From a bacterium SCSIO 12696 (GTDB lineage: Bacteria; Pseudomonadota; Gammaproteobacteria; Pseudomonadales; Porticoccaceae): a stretch of DNA of 64,000 bases. The stretch covers positions 1,054,001 through 1,118,000 of the forward strand of contig CP073744.1 in NCBI GenBank assembly GCA_024397955.1. Reading direction: 5' to 3'. Of this stretch, positions 1 to 8,734 are shown piece by piece. Each line of letters begins with the position of its first letter. The stretch's first letter is position 1. The translations under genes and the position numbers were made by a program. Under the pieces are notes generated by a model. The model searched no databases, was not told the origin of the DNA, and was given only the letters and a program-made list of their open reading frames with translations.

Positions 1-66
1 CTTTTGCATTTTTCGTTTGTGAGATTCGGCTTTTTTGTCGCTTTCGATTTTAGAGAGGTCGCCCAT
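1..66 (-). CDS. cobO: CobO/BtuR-type cob(I)alamin adenosyltransferase, N-terminal fragment
   Basis: Only the first 22 codons are in the window; the gene runs off the left edge. The N-terminus is lysine- and glutamate-rich (starts MGDLSKIESDKKAESHKRK), like the basic leader that precedes the P-loop in CobO/BtuR enzymes, which adenosylate corrinoids using ATP. The family's P-loop is not in view. Context is the main support: it follows btuB on the same strand, and btuB is under a cobalamin riboswitch. A terminator-like hairpin lies between them, so it may have its own promoter or depend on readthrough. The call rests on a short N-terminus plus neighbourhood. Confidence 0.55.
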   Translation of the reverse strand, partial: MGDLSKIESDKKAESHKRKMQK

Positions 67-81
67 GACTATATCCATCGC

Positions 82-103
82 AAAAGGGGCGCAAAGCGCC
101 CCT
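82..103 (-). terminator. Rho-independent terminator after btuB
   Basis: On the minus strand a 7-bp perfect GC stem (GGGGCGC / GCGCCCC) with a 3-nt loop is followed by TTTTG. It lies 148 bp past the btuB stop and 19 bp before the cobO start, so it can end btuB transcripts or set a lower level of cobO. Confidence 0.6.
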
Positions 104-250
104 CGGGCACCCCTAAAAATGCACTATTTCCGCGATAGCGGCGTTGGCGTCGTACTCGACTCCTCATGTATCTCTTATACACTGTGGGTCTCCGTGCGCC
201 GCCGTCTTGCTCTCGTGAAAATATCACTATTTTTAGAAGCACCCTAAGGT

Positions 251-2065
251 TTAAAACTGGTAACGAATCGTGATTTCGCCACGACGACCATCGGTTTCAA
301 AACGCTGTGTCGCACTTATCAAATTCACGGTGTAATCCTTGTCGAGCAGATTCTCTACCCGTGCTGACAGTTTCAGTTGATCGGTAATATCGTACACCGC
401 GCCAGCACCCAGCAGGCCAAAGCCACCCAGGCGCTGACCGCCTCTTTCATGACGGCCCCGTTCGGCCCTCACATCCACCGAAAGGGAAACTGCGCCAAAA
501 TCCCTACCGGCTTCCAGGTAAGCAGATACACGAGCGCGGTCGGTCAGGAATACACCAGTGGCGTCGTCGGTGGCGCTCAGGTAATCGGCGTTGGCATCCA
601 CAAACCAGTCGCCCCAGGTAAATCCAGTGGTCACTTCAACTCCTTGCAAGGTAGCGGAGTTGATATTAATGGGACGAAAATTTTCGTCAGAGCCAATCAG
701 GTCGTCCACACTGTTGCGGTAAGCGGTGACACTCCAATTCAGTTGGTCATATTGACCTCGCAGTGCCAACTCATAGTTAGTCGATTCTTCCGGCTGTAAA
801 TCCGGGTTATCAAAACCGGGAAAATACAGCTCGTTAAAAGTAGGCGCACGGAACGCGCTGCCATAGCTGGCCACCAGAGACAGATTTTCGCTGAGTGCAT
901 AACCCACCGACAGGCTGCCAGTGGTGTCGTTGCCGTAGCGCTGGTTATCGTCGTAGCGGAGATTGGCCACAACGGAAAAATCACCCAAGTTGTCCTGCCA
1001 CTGGACAAAAACCGCCGTATTATCGCGCTCGGTCTCATCGAAAGGCGTCGCTGTAATAACTTCGTCATCGTAGTAATCGACACCAGCGCTCAATTGGGTG
1101 TCGGCATCTATTGCCTTATCTACTTGGACAGAAAAACTGTTTCTACGAGTAGTGATGTCAGAGAAGAAAGCGGGGGTTACAAGACGATCGTCACGGTAAC
1201 CTAACTGAACCTTAACATCTGTGGATTCGTTAGCCTGATAAACAAAACTCAGATTGGTATTTTTCTGTTCACTGTCAGAAAAGAAACCGGTATCGGTGCC
1301 AAAAGTATTATCAAATTCAGCACGGTTCTGGGAGCGCAAATAATTTAATTGCCCAACCAGTTTATCAGTCAGTTTGTAAGAGCCATTAAACGTAATGGAC
1401 TGCTCTTCAAAGCTGTCGCGATCGTCGTTGCCACCGGTGATGATTGAGGTGCGATCAATGCCGTCCGTTTCTTCATCACTTACTGACAAGAAAAAATCGC
1501 CGCTCTGGTTGCCACCACTGATATTGGCGGTGTACTGACGGGTATCGTTGCTGCCGTAGCGAACTTTCAGTTCTGGTCTAATGCTTCCTTCCTGGCCCTG
1601 GCGAGTGAATATTTGAATAACACCACCCAGGGCATCAGCGCCGTACAAACCAGACAGCGGGCCTTTAACAATTTCGATGCGCTCAATGGACTCCAGCGGA
1701 ATGGTTTCCAAGGTTGTGCCACCGGTGGTGGCACTGGCGGTACGCACGCCATTTACCAGCACCAATGCCTGGCCAGTACTGGTGCCGCGAATAAAGGTAC
1801 CGTTCACAGAACCTCTACCACCACTGTCACGGGTGCTAACACCACTGGCTCGATTTAACAGGTCGGGCAAATCCAGAGGTTGCAAGCGTTCGATATCAGC
1901 GCGGGTAAACACCTGTGTGGCCGCCAGTACGTCGCTGACCGGACGCTCGGTGCGGGTAGCGGTAGTGATTACTTCTTCATCGATATTCGATTTGGCGAAA
2001 CTGGTGTGTGGAAAAATAAAGGTACTGACAACAGCCAGCCCCAGTGCTTTTTGGTGGAAGTTCAT
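251..2065 (-). CDS. btuB: BtuB-like TonB-dependent vitamin B12 outer-membrane receptor
   Basis: 604 residues, the usual BtuB length. A signal peptide (about residues 1-24, ending SFAKS) is followed by a TonB-box-like stretch (about 28-36, EEVITTATR), a plug domain (about 40-155, with RIEIVKGPLSGLYGADALGG) and a 22-strand-type barrel ending in the terminal phenylalanine of outer-membrane proteins. It would take up cobalamin across the outer membrane using TonB energy. The assignment as a B12 rather than iron receptor rests on BtuB-like plug wording and the cobalamin riboswitch directly upstream. The start has a GAGG Shine-Dalgarno 7 nt ahead. Confidence 0.9.
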   Translation of the reverse strand: MNFHQKALGLAVVSTFIFPHTSFAKSNIDEEVITTATRTERPVSDVLAATQVFTRADIERLQPLDLPDLLNRASGVSTRDSGGRGSVNGTFIRGTSTGQALVLVNGVRTASATTGGTTLETIPLESIERIEIVKGPLSGLYGADALGGVIQIFTRQGQEGSIRPELKVRYGSNDTRQYTANISGGNQSGDFFLSVSDEETDGIDRTSIITGGNDDRDSFEEQSITFNGSYKLTDKLVGQLNYLRSQNRAEFDNTFGTDTGFFSDSEQKNTNLSFVYQANESTDVKVQLGYRDDRLVTPAFFSDITTRRNSFSVQVDKAIDADTQLSAGVDYYDDEVITATPFDETERDNTAVFVQWQDNLGDFSVVANLRYDDNQRYGNDTTGSLSVGYALSENLSLVASYGSAFRAPTFNELYFPGFDNPDLQPEESTNYELALRGQYDQLNWSVTAYRNSVDDLIGSDENFRPININSATLQGVEVTTGFTWGDWFVDANADYLSATDDATGVFLTDRARVSAYLEAGRDFGAVSLSVDVRAERGRHERGGQRLGGFGLLGAGAVYDITDQLKLSARVENLLDKDYTVNLISATQRFETDGRRGEITIRYQF

Positions 2066-2209
2066 AAGTGAGCCTCATGCCTGAATGTCTTAACGAAATG
2101 GCAATGAGGGAGGGGAACCGGAATAGCCTGCGTTGGGCTCAGCGGTGCTGAATACCCAGGTACAAAAATAACCGGCGATAAAGCCCTCCGCTTCATCGGT
2201 ACGTAACTG

Positions 2210-2374
2210 CAAAAAATCAATCAGGCCGGTCTCGGGCTTATCCGGAGTAACCAGAATTACCGTTGCGGGGGCAGCGGTGGTTTTGCACAGGTTCCCAAAA
2301 GTCGTTTACCTGTTACGCACCACACTTCCCGTTTACCCTGCTCCAACTGTTGGGACAGTCAGCAGGCACCTGAA
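2210..2374 (-). promoter_or_regulatory. Cobalamin (AdoCbl) riboswitch controlling btuB
   Basis: Read on the minus strand, the region carries the conserved cobalamin-riboswitch blocks in order: GGTGCC (2370-2365), GGGAA with GGTG, GCTGCCCCCGCAACGGT (about 2275-2259), and a B12 box AAGCCCGAGACCGGCCTGA (about 2239-2221). Between the aptamer and btuB an imperfect hairpin (about 2137-2160, CAGC/GCTG core) could be part of the expression platform. Cobalamin binding would be expected to repress btuB. No convincing -10/-35 was located upstream, between 2375 and 2535. Confidence 0.92.
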
Positions 2375-2534
2375 GCAGTGCGGGCAATTCTAGTGATCGG
2401 AATCGGTGAGTGCAACGAGAATTCGGTGCGTTTCAGGGCAAAAGCCCCGTTTATTGGGCCGTGGCAAGGGGCGTTCAGCTTAAACTTGAAGAGCGTTTTA
2501 TTTGTTGGGGTTAAAATATCAGGCTCAAAATACC

Positions 2535-2645
2535 TGTCATCGCGAAGGCGCGTAGCAAGTGTGGAGATCTCCACCTACAGGGTGCCAAAATCAGGAGATT
2601 GCCGCGTCGCTCTTGTTTGCAACAAAAGCTCCTCGCAATGACGAG
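2535..2645. repeat. Imperfect palindromic intergenic repeat
   Basis: Two arms of an imperfect inverted repeat (TGTCATCGCGAAG...GGAGATCTCC and GGAGATTGCCGCG...CGCAATGACG) flank a short spacer. This type of 'GTCATTGCGAGGAG...GGCAATCTCC' unit is scattered between genes in many bacteria. It occupies the space between btuB's regulatory region and the peroxiredoxin stop. No gene is supported in 2375-2660. Confidence 0.6.
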
Positions 2646-2660
2646 GTAGTAGAGCGTGCT

Positions 2661-3137
2661 TTACAGTGCCGCTAAAACCGTTTCCGCACTGCTCACATCA
2701 AGGCCCTGTTCATCAATATTCAGCAGTTCAACCACACCGTCGTTGGCAATCAAGGCAAAGCGTTTGCTGCGCATGCCCATACCGGCGGCAGAAGCTTCGC
2801 GCTCAAGCCCCAAAGCTTTGGAAAATTCGCAGTTGCCATCCGCCAACATCATAAGGTGCTCGGCATTTTGCGCTTTGCCCCAGGCGTCCATCACAAAGGC
2901 GTCGTTTACCGACATACACACAACGGTATCGACACCTTTGGCTTTTATGGCGTCCAGATTAACCACAAAACCGGGCAAGTGTGCCGCTGAACAGGTGGGC
3001 GTAAAGGCACCTGGCAAGGCAAACAAGACGACTTTTTTGCCGGAAAAGATCTCATCTGTGGTGATATCAACCGGTCTTTCCTCACCCATGACTTTTAAGG
3101 TAACGGAGGGAATTTTTTCACCAATTTGAATCGTCAT
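2661..3137 (-). CDS. Peroxiredoxin (Prx5-like, AhpC/TSA superfamily)
   Basis: 158 residues with the thioredoxin-fold peroxidase signature PGAFTPTCS; the peroxidatic cysteine is C49 and T46 is the conserved Thr of the PxxxT/SxxC motif. Prx5-family enzymes reduce hydrogen peroxide and alkyl hydroperoxides in the cytoplasm using thiols such as glutathione or glutaredoxin. The start MTIQIGEK is preferred to an upstream ATG at 3170 because that one overlaps the thrC stop and extends beyond the domain. It lies 13 bp downstream of thrC on the same strand and may be cotranscribed. Confidence 0.88.
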   Translation of the reverse strand: MTIQIGEKIPSVTLKVMGEERPVDITTDEIFSGKKVVLFALPGAFTPTCSAAHLPGFVVNLDAIKAKGVDTVVCMSVNDAFVMDAWGKAQNAEHLMMLADGNCEFSKALGLEREASAAGMGMRSKRFALIANDGVVELLNIDEQGLDVSSAETVLAAL

Positions 3138-3150
3138 GTTTGCTCCACTG

Positions 3151-4542
3151 TTACAGGTTGTCTGCCACAAAGTTTTGAATGGTCCCGAGGTCGTTGGGTT
3201 TTACCGTATAGCGCTCTTCCCGTTCAAACAGGTCAGCCATATGGTGTGGCAATGGCGGATCCTGAGGGTAGCCCGCTTTGCGAACCGCCTCTGGGAATTT
3301 CGCCGGATGGGCGGTGGACAAACACACCATCGGCACTTCTGCATTACGGCGGCAAGCACGAGCGGCATCGACACCAGTGGCGGTGTGTGGATCCAACAGG
3401 TAATCACTTTGGTCATACTCCTGAGCGATCACCTCCACCATGCGCTCATCGTCGCAACGGTAGCTGGAAAACAGCTGGCGGGCGCTTGCCAGGGCGCTTT
3501 CTTCAAGTGAGGCGTTACCGTTATTGAAGTCAGCCATTAACTGGCGAATCGCGCCGCCGTCCCGGTTGTACAAATCAAACAGCAAGCGTTCGAAGTTGCT
3601 GGAGATCATAATGTCCATACTCGGGGACAAGCTGTGTATCAGCGGTTGTTTGCTGAAATCGTTGTTGCTGATGCAACGGTGCAATACGTCGTTGGCATTG
3701 GTGGCCACTACTAATTGCTCAATGGGCAAGCCCATTTGCTTGGCAATGTAGCCCGCAAAAATGTCGCCAAAATTACCGGTAGGCACACTGAAGGACACCG
3801 CCCGATGTGGGCCACCCAAGGCCAGTGCCGCGTGGAAGTAGTACACCACCTGGGCCATGATGCGCGCCCAGTTGATGGAATTCACCGCCGCCAACTGACG
3901 ACCTTCTGGCAAAAATGACTGATCCGCAAAGCTGGCTTTGACCATGTTTTGGCAATCGTCAAAGTTACCTTCCAAAGCGATGTTGTGAACGTTGGGTTCG
4001 AGGATGGACGTCATCTGGCGACGCTGCACATCCGATACCCGGTTGTGCGGGTGCAGAATAAAGATATCGATATTGTTGCAGCGCTTGCAGCCTTCAATAG
4101 CGGCAGACCCGGTATCACCGGAGGTGGCCCCCATCACTACGACCTTCTGGCCGCGCTTTTCCAGAAAGTGGTCAAACAGGTTGCCGAGGAATTGCAGGGC
4201 AAAATCCTTGAACGCCAGGGTGGGGCCATGAAACAGCTCCATCACCCAAAGATTGCTTTCCAACTGCACCAGAGGCGCCACCGCGTTGTGGCGAAACGTT
4301 TGGTATGAGCGGTCGATAATGTCTTTAAGTTTGGCATCGTCCACTTCGCCATCCACAAAGGGCTTAATAACTTCAAACGCCAGCTCGTTGTAGGGCAAAC
4401 CGGCCCAGGCAGCGATTTGCTCGCGACTGAACTGGGGAATACTTTCTGGAACATAGAGGCCGCCATCGGTGGCCAAACCAGTGAGTACCGCTTCCTCAAA
4501 GCTGAGTGCCGGCGCCTGGCCACGGGTACTGATGTATTTCAT
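3151..4542 (-). CDS. thrC: Threonine synthase
   Basis: 463 residues, typical of the long class of threonine synthases. It converts O-phosphohomoserine to threonine with pyridoxal phosphate. The N-terminal domain begins MKYISTRGQ; the PLP lysine lies in FKDFALQFLGN (about residues 107-117), and the phosphate-binding GATSGDTGSAA motif follows (about 139-149). The start codon overlaps the hom stop by 4 bp (ATGA), showing translational coupling to the preceding enzyme of the pathway. Confidence 0.97.
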   Translation of the reverse strand: MKYISTRGQAPALSFEEAVLTGLATDGGLYVPESIPQFSREQIAAWAGLPYNELAFEVIKPFVDGEVDDAKLKDIIDRSYQTFRHNAVAPLVQLESNLWVMELFHGPTLAFKDFALQFLGNLFDHFLEKRGQKVVVMGATSGDTGSAAIEGCKRCNNIDIFILHPHNRVSDVQRRQMTSILEPNVHNIALEGNFDDCQNMVKASFADQSFLPEGRQLAAVNSINWARIMAQVVYYFHAALALGGPHRAVSFSVPTGNFGDIFAGYIAKQMGLPIEQLVVATNANDVLHRCISNNDFSKQPLIHSLSPSMDIMISSNFERLLFDLYNRDGGAIRQLMADFNNGNASLEESALASARQLFSSYRCDDERMVEVIAQEYDQSDYLLDPHTATGVDAARACRRNAEVPMVCLSTAHPAKFPEAVRKAGYPQDPPLPHHMADLFEREERYTVKPNDLGTIQNFVADNL

Positions 4543-5843
4543 TGCAGCAACTCCACACGAATTCTCACCACACTGCCCTGCACTTCTTCCAGCGCTTCCA
4601 CTTGCTCAATGGCCTGCTGAATCACACTTTCTTTAGCCAAGTCCACCAACAAAATGACCGGCACCAGCTGTTGACCTTGCGCAGGCTCTTTTTGAATAAG
4701 GGATTCAATATCCAGTCCGTTGTCCGCCATTACGGTGGTAATCTTGGCCAGTGCACCGGGGTGGTTTTCCACCGTCAGACGCAAATAGCTGGCACTGACA
4801 GAGTCCTCGATATCCAGCACTTGGGGCGGATTGGGGTGAGAGGCATTGTAGCCGAGGTGGCCGGTTCGAAACTCCGGAGCCATGCTCAGGGTACGAGCCA
4901 GATCGACAATATCTGAAATCACTGCCGACGCAGTGGGTTCAGCACCGGCACCGGCACCGTAGTAAAGGGTTGGCCCTACAGCATCCCCCTGCACCATTAC
5001 CGCATTCATCACACCGTCTACATTACCCAACAGGCGCCGCTCATTCACCAGTGCTGGGTGCACACGCAGTTCAACACCAGCATCGGTTTTGCGGGCGATG
5101 CCCAAATGTTTGATGCGATAACCCAGTTCACCGGCGTAGGCCACATCCTGAGATTCGATCTTGCTGATGCCCTCGGTGTACACCTTGTCGAACTGCAGCG
5201 GAATACCGAAAGCCAATGAGCCCAAAATAGTCAGCTTGTGGGCAGCGTCGATGCCCTCTACATCAAAAGTCGGATCTGCCTCTGCGTAGCCCAGCTCCTG
5301 GGCCTGGGTAAGCACAGATTCAAAATCCACACCCTTGTCGAACATTTCGGTGAGAATAAAATTGCCAGTGCCATTAATAATGCCCGCCAGCCACTCAATG
5401 CGGTTGGCCACCAGGCCCTCGCGCATGGTCTGGATGATAGGAATGCCGCCAGCCACAGCAGCTTCGTACAACACGGCTACGCCGTGTTGGTCAGCGGCTG
5501 CAAAAATATCGTTACCGTGAATGGCAATCAGTGCTTTATTCGCCGTCACCACGTGCTTGCCATTGGTGATAGCCAACATCACTAAATCGAGTGCCGTGGT
5601 GGTGCCGCCAATCATCTCCACCACCACATCCACATCGGGGTTATTGGCAACGTCAAAGATGTCCCGGGAAACGGTCACACCGGTGGTGTCGCAGTCATCC
5701 CGATCACGGCGGGCACCCACCTGAATAATCTCCACCGGTATACCGGCGCGAGCGTGGATGTCTTCGACGTTGCGACGCAATACGTTAAACGTACCTGAGC
5801 CCACAGTGCCCAAGCCACAGATACCCAATTTGAGTGATTTCAA
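4539..5843 (-). CDS. hom: Homoserine dehydrogenase (monofunctional, ACT domain)
   Basis: 434 residues from a TTG start at 5843. This start is chosen over the ATG at 5897 because a GGGAGG Shine-Dalgarno sits 4 nt ahead and it begins exactly at the Rossmann strand (MKSLKLGICGLGTVGSG). The NAD(P) domain covers about 1-130, the catalytic domain about 135-320 (GIINGTGNFILTEM), and an ACT domain about 350-430 that usually senses threonine. It reduces aspartate semialdehyde to homoserine. It is coupled to thrC; no aspartokinase is fused, unlike E. coli ThrA. Confidence 0.95.
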   Translation of the reverse strand: MKSLKLGICGLGTVGSGTFNVLRRNVEDIHARAGIPVEIIQVGARRDRDDCDTTGVTVSRDIFDVANNPDVDVVVEMIGGTTTALDLVMLAITNGKHVVTANKALIAIHGNDIFAAADQHGVAVLYEAAVAGGIPIIQTMREGLVANRIEWLAGIINGTGNFILTEMFDKGVDFESVLTQAQELGYAEADPTFDVEGIDAAHKLTILGSLAFGIPLQFDKVYTEGISKIESQDVAYAGELGYRIKHLGIARKTDAGVELRVHPALVNERRLLGNVDGVMNAVMVQGDAVGPTLYYGAGAGAEPTASAVISDIVDLARTLSMAPEFRTGHLGYNASHPNPPQVLDIEDSVSASYLRLTVENHPGALAKITTVMADNGLDIESLIQKEPAQGQQLVPVILLVDLAKESVIQQAIEQVEALEEVQGSVVRIRVELLQ

Positions 5844-6071
5844 GGTGCCTCCCAAGGCATTTGACCGCAAAACGTTGATGGCTAATAACAGCGGCACCGG
5901 GCCGCCAGAAAACGGCCCAGACCTTACCGACAGCCACCTTCGCTGTCAATTGGCCCTTGGCATTATCGGTATGTCCAAATGGGATATTCGGTCAACTTGC
6001 GGGGGCCTATACCAGTGCCCTAATACGCCGTTGACCGAATCTCTGGGAAACCGCTTGAAAACAGTGAGAAA

Positions 6072-6809
6072 TTACAGGCCCAGGCGGCGTTTTAGCTGAG
6101 CAGCGGGTAGATAGCCGGGAATTAAAGTGCCGTCGCTCAGTACCATAGATGGGGTACCTGTAAGGCCCATCTTCGCCACCATATTCATATGGGTGGCAAT
6201 GGCGTTGGTTTTGCACTCTTTGGCGGGCAAGTCGTAACCTTGTTTAGAACGAGTCATCGCTTCCAGGGGGTCATCAGAGCACCAGACCGAAGTGATTTTT
6301 TGCTCTGAGTCAGAGCCCATGCCAGCGCGGGGGAACGCCAGGTAACGCACTTCCACGCCAATGTCGTTCAGGGTAGGTACTTCCTGATGCAACTTGCGGC
6401 AGTAGCCACAATCGATATCGGTAAATACATGAAGCACCGCTTTGGTTTCACCTTTCGCCTTATACACCACCATATCGTCGACGCTGGCGGATTGGATCAG
6501 GTCCCGGCGAATAGGCGCATATACCGTATCCAGCCAGTTTTCGAAGGTGCCCAAGCTGGTTTTATTGAGGTCGCCCTGAATAAAGTAAGTACCGTCAGCA
6601 GAGGTAAAAATACTCGGCCCACCCACAACTTGCACATGAAACAAGCCTTCAATGGGTGTGGCCATCACATTGGTAAAATTCAGGTCGGGACGCCAGTTTT
6701 TCAGGCCAGCCACAATTTTCGCCTCCTGCTCCTGGCTGACCTCAGCCCAGGACAGTGCAGATACCAGCGCCAGAGACAAAGCCATCAAGGCATTACGTAC
6801 ACAAGACAT
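6072..6809 (-). CDS. dsbC: Periplasmic thiol:disulfide isomerase DsbC
   Basis: 245 residues with a signal peptide (about 1-22, ending ALSWAE), an N-terminal dimerisation domain (about 23-85) and a thioredoxin fold with the active site C134-G-Y-C137, the DsbC signature. The cis-proline loop is visible as GTPSMV near the C-terminus. It rearranges wrong disulfides in the periplasm, kept reduced by DsbD, which is not in the window. The order xerD-dsbC-hom-thrC is a classic gammaproteobacterial arrangement, which supports both the function and the chromosomal setting. Confidence 0.95.
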   Translation of the reverse strand: MSCVRNALMALSLALVSALSWAEVSQEQEAKIVAGLKNWRPDLNFTNVMATPIEGLFHVQVVGGPSIFTSADGTYFIQGDLNKTSLGTFENWLDTVYAPIRRDLIQSASVDDMVVYKAKGETKAVLHVFTDIDCGYCRKLHQEVPTLNDIGVEVRYLAFPRAGMGSDSEQKITSVWCSDDPLEAMTRSKQGYDLPAKECKTNAIATHMNMVAKMGLTGTPSMVLSDGTLIPGYLPAAQLKRRLGL

Positions 6810-6907
6810 AAGCGTATTCCATGTAAAAAAGTCGGTGAATAATGGGCTTGGAGTCTAGGGGAAGCGTCGGGTTCCCTTCAACTAGGCATTGCTGAGTTTT
6901 TGAACCA

Positions 6908-7795
6908 TCACCCTCTGGGGTGGTGCTTGGCGTGCAATTCTTGCATTCGAGCATTGGCCACGTGAGTGTATATCTGGGTAGTGGACAAATCGCTGTGCCC
7001 CAACAGCAACTGCACCACCCTCAGATCAGCGCCGTGGTTGAGCAAATGACTGGCAAAGGCATGGCGCAGGGTATGGGGTGACAGCGGCTTGCTGATGCCC
7101 GCTGTGGTCGCGCACTGCTTGATACGATGCCAAAAGGTTTGCCGGGTCATCTGCTGACCGCGAGTGCTGGGGAACAACACATCGCTCTGGCGACCATTCA
7201 ACAATTCCGGGCGTCCCTGGCGCAGGTAGCGTTCCAGCCAGTCCTGAGCTTCCAGGCCCAGCGGCACCAAACGTTCTTTACTGCCTTTTCCGAATACACG
7301 TATCACTCCCTGGCGCAAATTCACCTGTGGAATGGTCAACCCCACCAACTCCGACACCCGCAACCCGCAGGCGTACAGCACCTCAAGCATGGTGCGGTCC
7401 CGCAGACCAATGGCCTGATCCAGATCTGGGGCACTCAGCAGTCGTTCTACATCATCTTCGCTCAAGGTTTTCGGCAATGGCCGTCCCAAACGAGGGTTAT
7501 CGATATTGTTGGTGGGGTCCTGCTGTAGATGATTTTCGCGTACCTGATAACGGTAGAACCCCCGCAAACAGGACAGCATTCGCGCCATAGAGCGAGCCGC
7601 CAAACCCTGCTGCTGGCGATAAGCCAGATAATCCTGAAGCTGGTGAGCGTGCGCACTTAACAAGGGACTTTGCAGCCAGTTGGCAAATTGTTTTAGATCA
7701 CGGCGATAGGCAGCGAGGCTGTGCTCACTGAGCCCCCGTTCCATCCACACCGCATCCAGATAGCGGTCAATAAGCTGTTGGTTATCCTCTGACAT
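6908..7795 (-). CDS. xerD: Site-specific tyrosine recombinase XerD
   Basis: 295 residues. The N-terminal SAM-like core-binding domain (about 5-95) precedes the catalytic domain with the full Arg-His-Arg-Tyr set: ACGLRVSEL, HTLRHAFASHL, LLGHSDLSTTQIYTHV. With XerC it resolves chromosome dimers at dif. The start MSEDNQQLI at 7795 fits XerD; the ATG at 7816 would add a stretch adjoining the MITE-like element. That element ends 22 bp upstream of the start, so the native promoter has probably been displaced or replaced. Confidence 0.95.
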   Translation of the reverse strand: MSEDNQQLIDRYLDAVWMERGLSEHSLAAYRRDLKQFANWLQSPLLSAHAHQLQDYLAYRQQQGLAARSMARMLSCLRGFYRYQVRENHLQQDPTNNIDNPRLGRPLPKTLSEDDVERLLSAPDLDQAIGLRDRTMLEVLYACGLRVSELVGLTIPQVNLRQGVIRVFGKGSKERLVPLGLEAQDWLERYLRQGRPELLNGRQSDVLFPSTRGQQMTRQTFWHRIKQCATTAGISKPLSPHTLRHAFASHLLNHGADLRVVQLLLGHSDLSTTQIYTHVANARMQELHAKHHPRG

Positions 7796-7817
7796 GGGTG
7801 CTACTTTACGGCACAAA

Positions 7818-8097
7818 GGGCCTGTTGACGTATCATATCCACCTCTGCTGAGAGCGATTTTTGCGCTCTACAAGGCGTAAAGAGTGCCGTGTAGTCATTC
7901 TACATAAGCGATTTACAACGCAGTGGAGCGCAAAAATAGCCTCAGCCCCGTATTTTCTAACGAAGGGGGTTGGCACTGAAAAGGCGCCCCTCGTTGTTGC
8001 TTGTCGCTCATTTGGAATGACCAAACCACTCTCCTCGCGCCTAGATGGACGCCTTTTCAGCCGTCAACAGTGGCGGATATGATACGTCAGCAGGCCC
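7818..8097. mobile_element. MITE-like element with 30-bp terminal inverted repeats
   Basis: A 280-bp non-coding element. The left end 7818-7847 begins GGGCCTGTTGACGTATC and the right end 8068-8097 is its inverted copy with about three mismatches. Inside lie two further inverted-repeat pairs: a GATTTTTGCGCTC-type arm (about 7852-7868 against 7924-7941) and a TGAAAAGGCG arm (about 7975-7984 against 8049-8060). No transposase gene is present, so a non-autonomous element is the likely reading. No clear target duplication was found. It separates the divergent starts of xerD and the acetyltransferase, so both promoters must lie in or beyond it. Confidence 0.8.
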
Positions 8098-8118
8098 TAA
8101 ATGGAAGCGAGCTCAATC

Positions 8119-8643
8119 ATGAAACAATCTCTGGAAACTGACCGCCTGATTATTCGCCCCATGGTGGAGAGTGATTTCGATGGCTACCTGACCTACGCTC
8201 AGGATGCAGAGGTAATGGCCTATATTCGTGAAGTGGGCGCTGTAGAAGAAATCCGTGAGCACTTTAACGGTTATATGAACACCTGGGCTGGTGAAGAAAA
8301 TACCTGGATGGGCGCTGCCGTTACCTTAAAAGAAGACAATACACCGATTGGCGATATCGGATTTCGCTATCGGGATAAAGCCAGCGAAATTATCGAGATC
8401 GGTTACAAATTCAGCCGCCACCACCACGGTCGTGGCTACGGCTATGAAGCGATGGCTGCTCTTGTGGAGTTAATCAAACAGGATTGGCCAGTGCACAAAC
8501 TGGTGGCCTACGCCGACCCGGAAAATACCGCTTCAGTACGGTTAATGGAAAAGCTCGGGCTGGAAAAAGAGGGACACTTTAAATCCCATTACAAATTAGG
8601 AAATCGGTGGACCGATGAAGTGGCTTATGGGTTGGTGGTTTGA
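8119..8643 (+). CDS. GNAT-family N-acetyltransferase (RimJ/RimL-like)
   Basis: 174 residues of a GNAT fold. The opening LETDRLIIRPM is the hallmark of the RimJ/RimL/Acetyltransf_3 group; the acetyl-CoA-binding loop is seen in HHHGRGYGYEAM (about 99-110), and the late strand AYADPENTASVRLMEKLGL completes the fold. The substrate cannot be told; some relatives acetylate ribosomal-protein N-termini, others small molecules. ATG 8119 is preferred because a GGAAG motif lies upstream and the family sequence begins there; ATG 8101 would add six residues. It begins 21 bp after the MITE-like element. Confidence 0.85.
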   Translation: MKQSLETDRLIIRPMVESDFDGYLTYAQDAEVMAYIREVGAVEEIREHFNGYMNTWAGEENTWMGAAVTLKEDNTPIGDIGFRYRDKASEIIEIGYKFSRHHHGRGYGYEAMAALVELIKQDWPVHKLVAYADPENTASVRLMEKLGLEKEGHFKSHYKLGNRWTDEVAYGLVV

Positions 8644-8734
8644 CCCATTATCATCCTGGGCCGCGTAGCGGCGTGAGACAAAACGGGCGCCGTAGACGTC
8701 CCGTAGAGACGAAAGAGGAAGCATCAGAGAACAC

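Noticed and set aside
171..182. TCTCTTATACAC identical to 12 nt of the Tn5 mosaic end
   Set aside because: Too short, no second end or flanking adapter sequence, and the surroundings read as normal intergenic DNA; most likely chance.
2378..2641. 87-codon plus-strand ORF opposite the riboswitch and repeat
   Set aside because: Overlaps the aptamer start and the palindromic repeat, no ribosome-binding site, no domain-like sequence.
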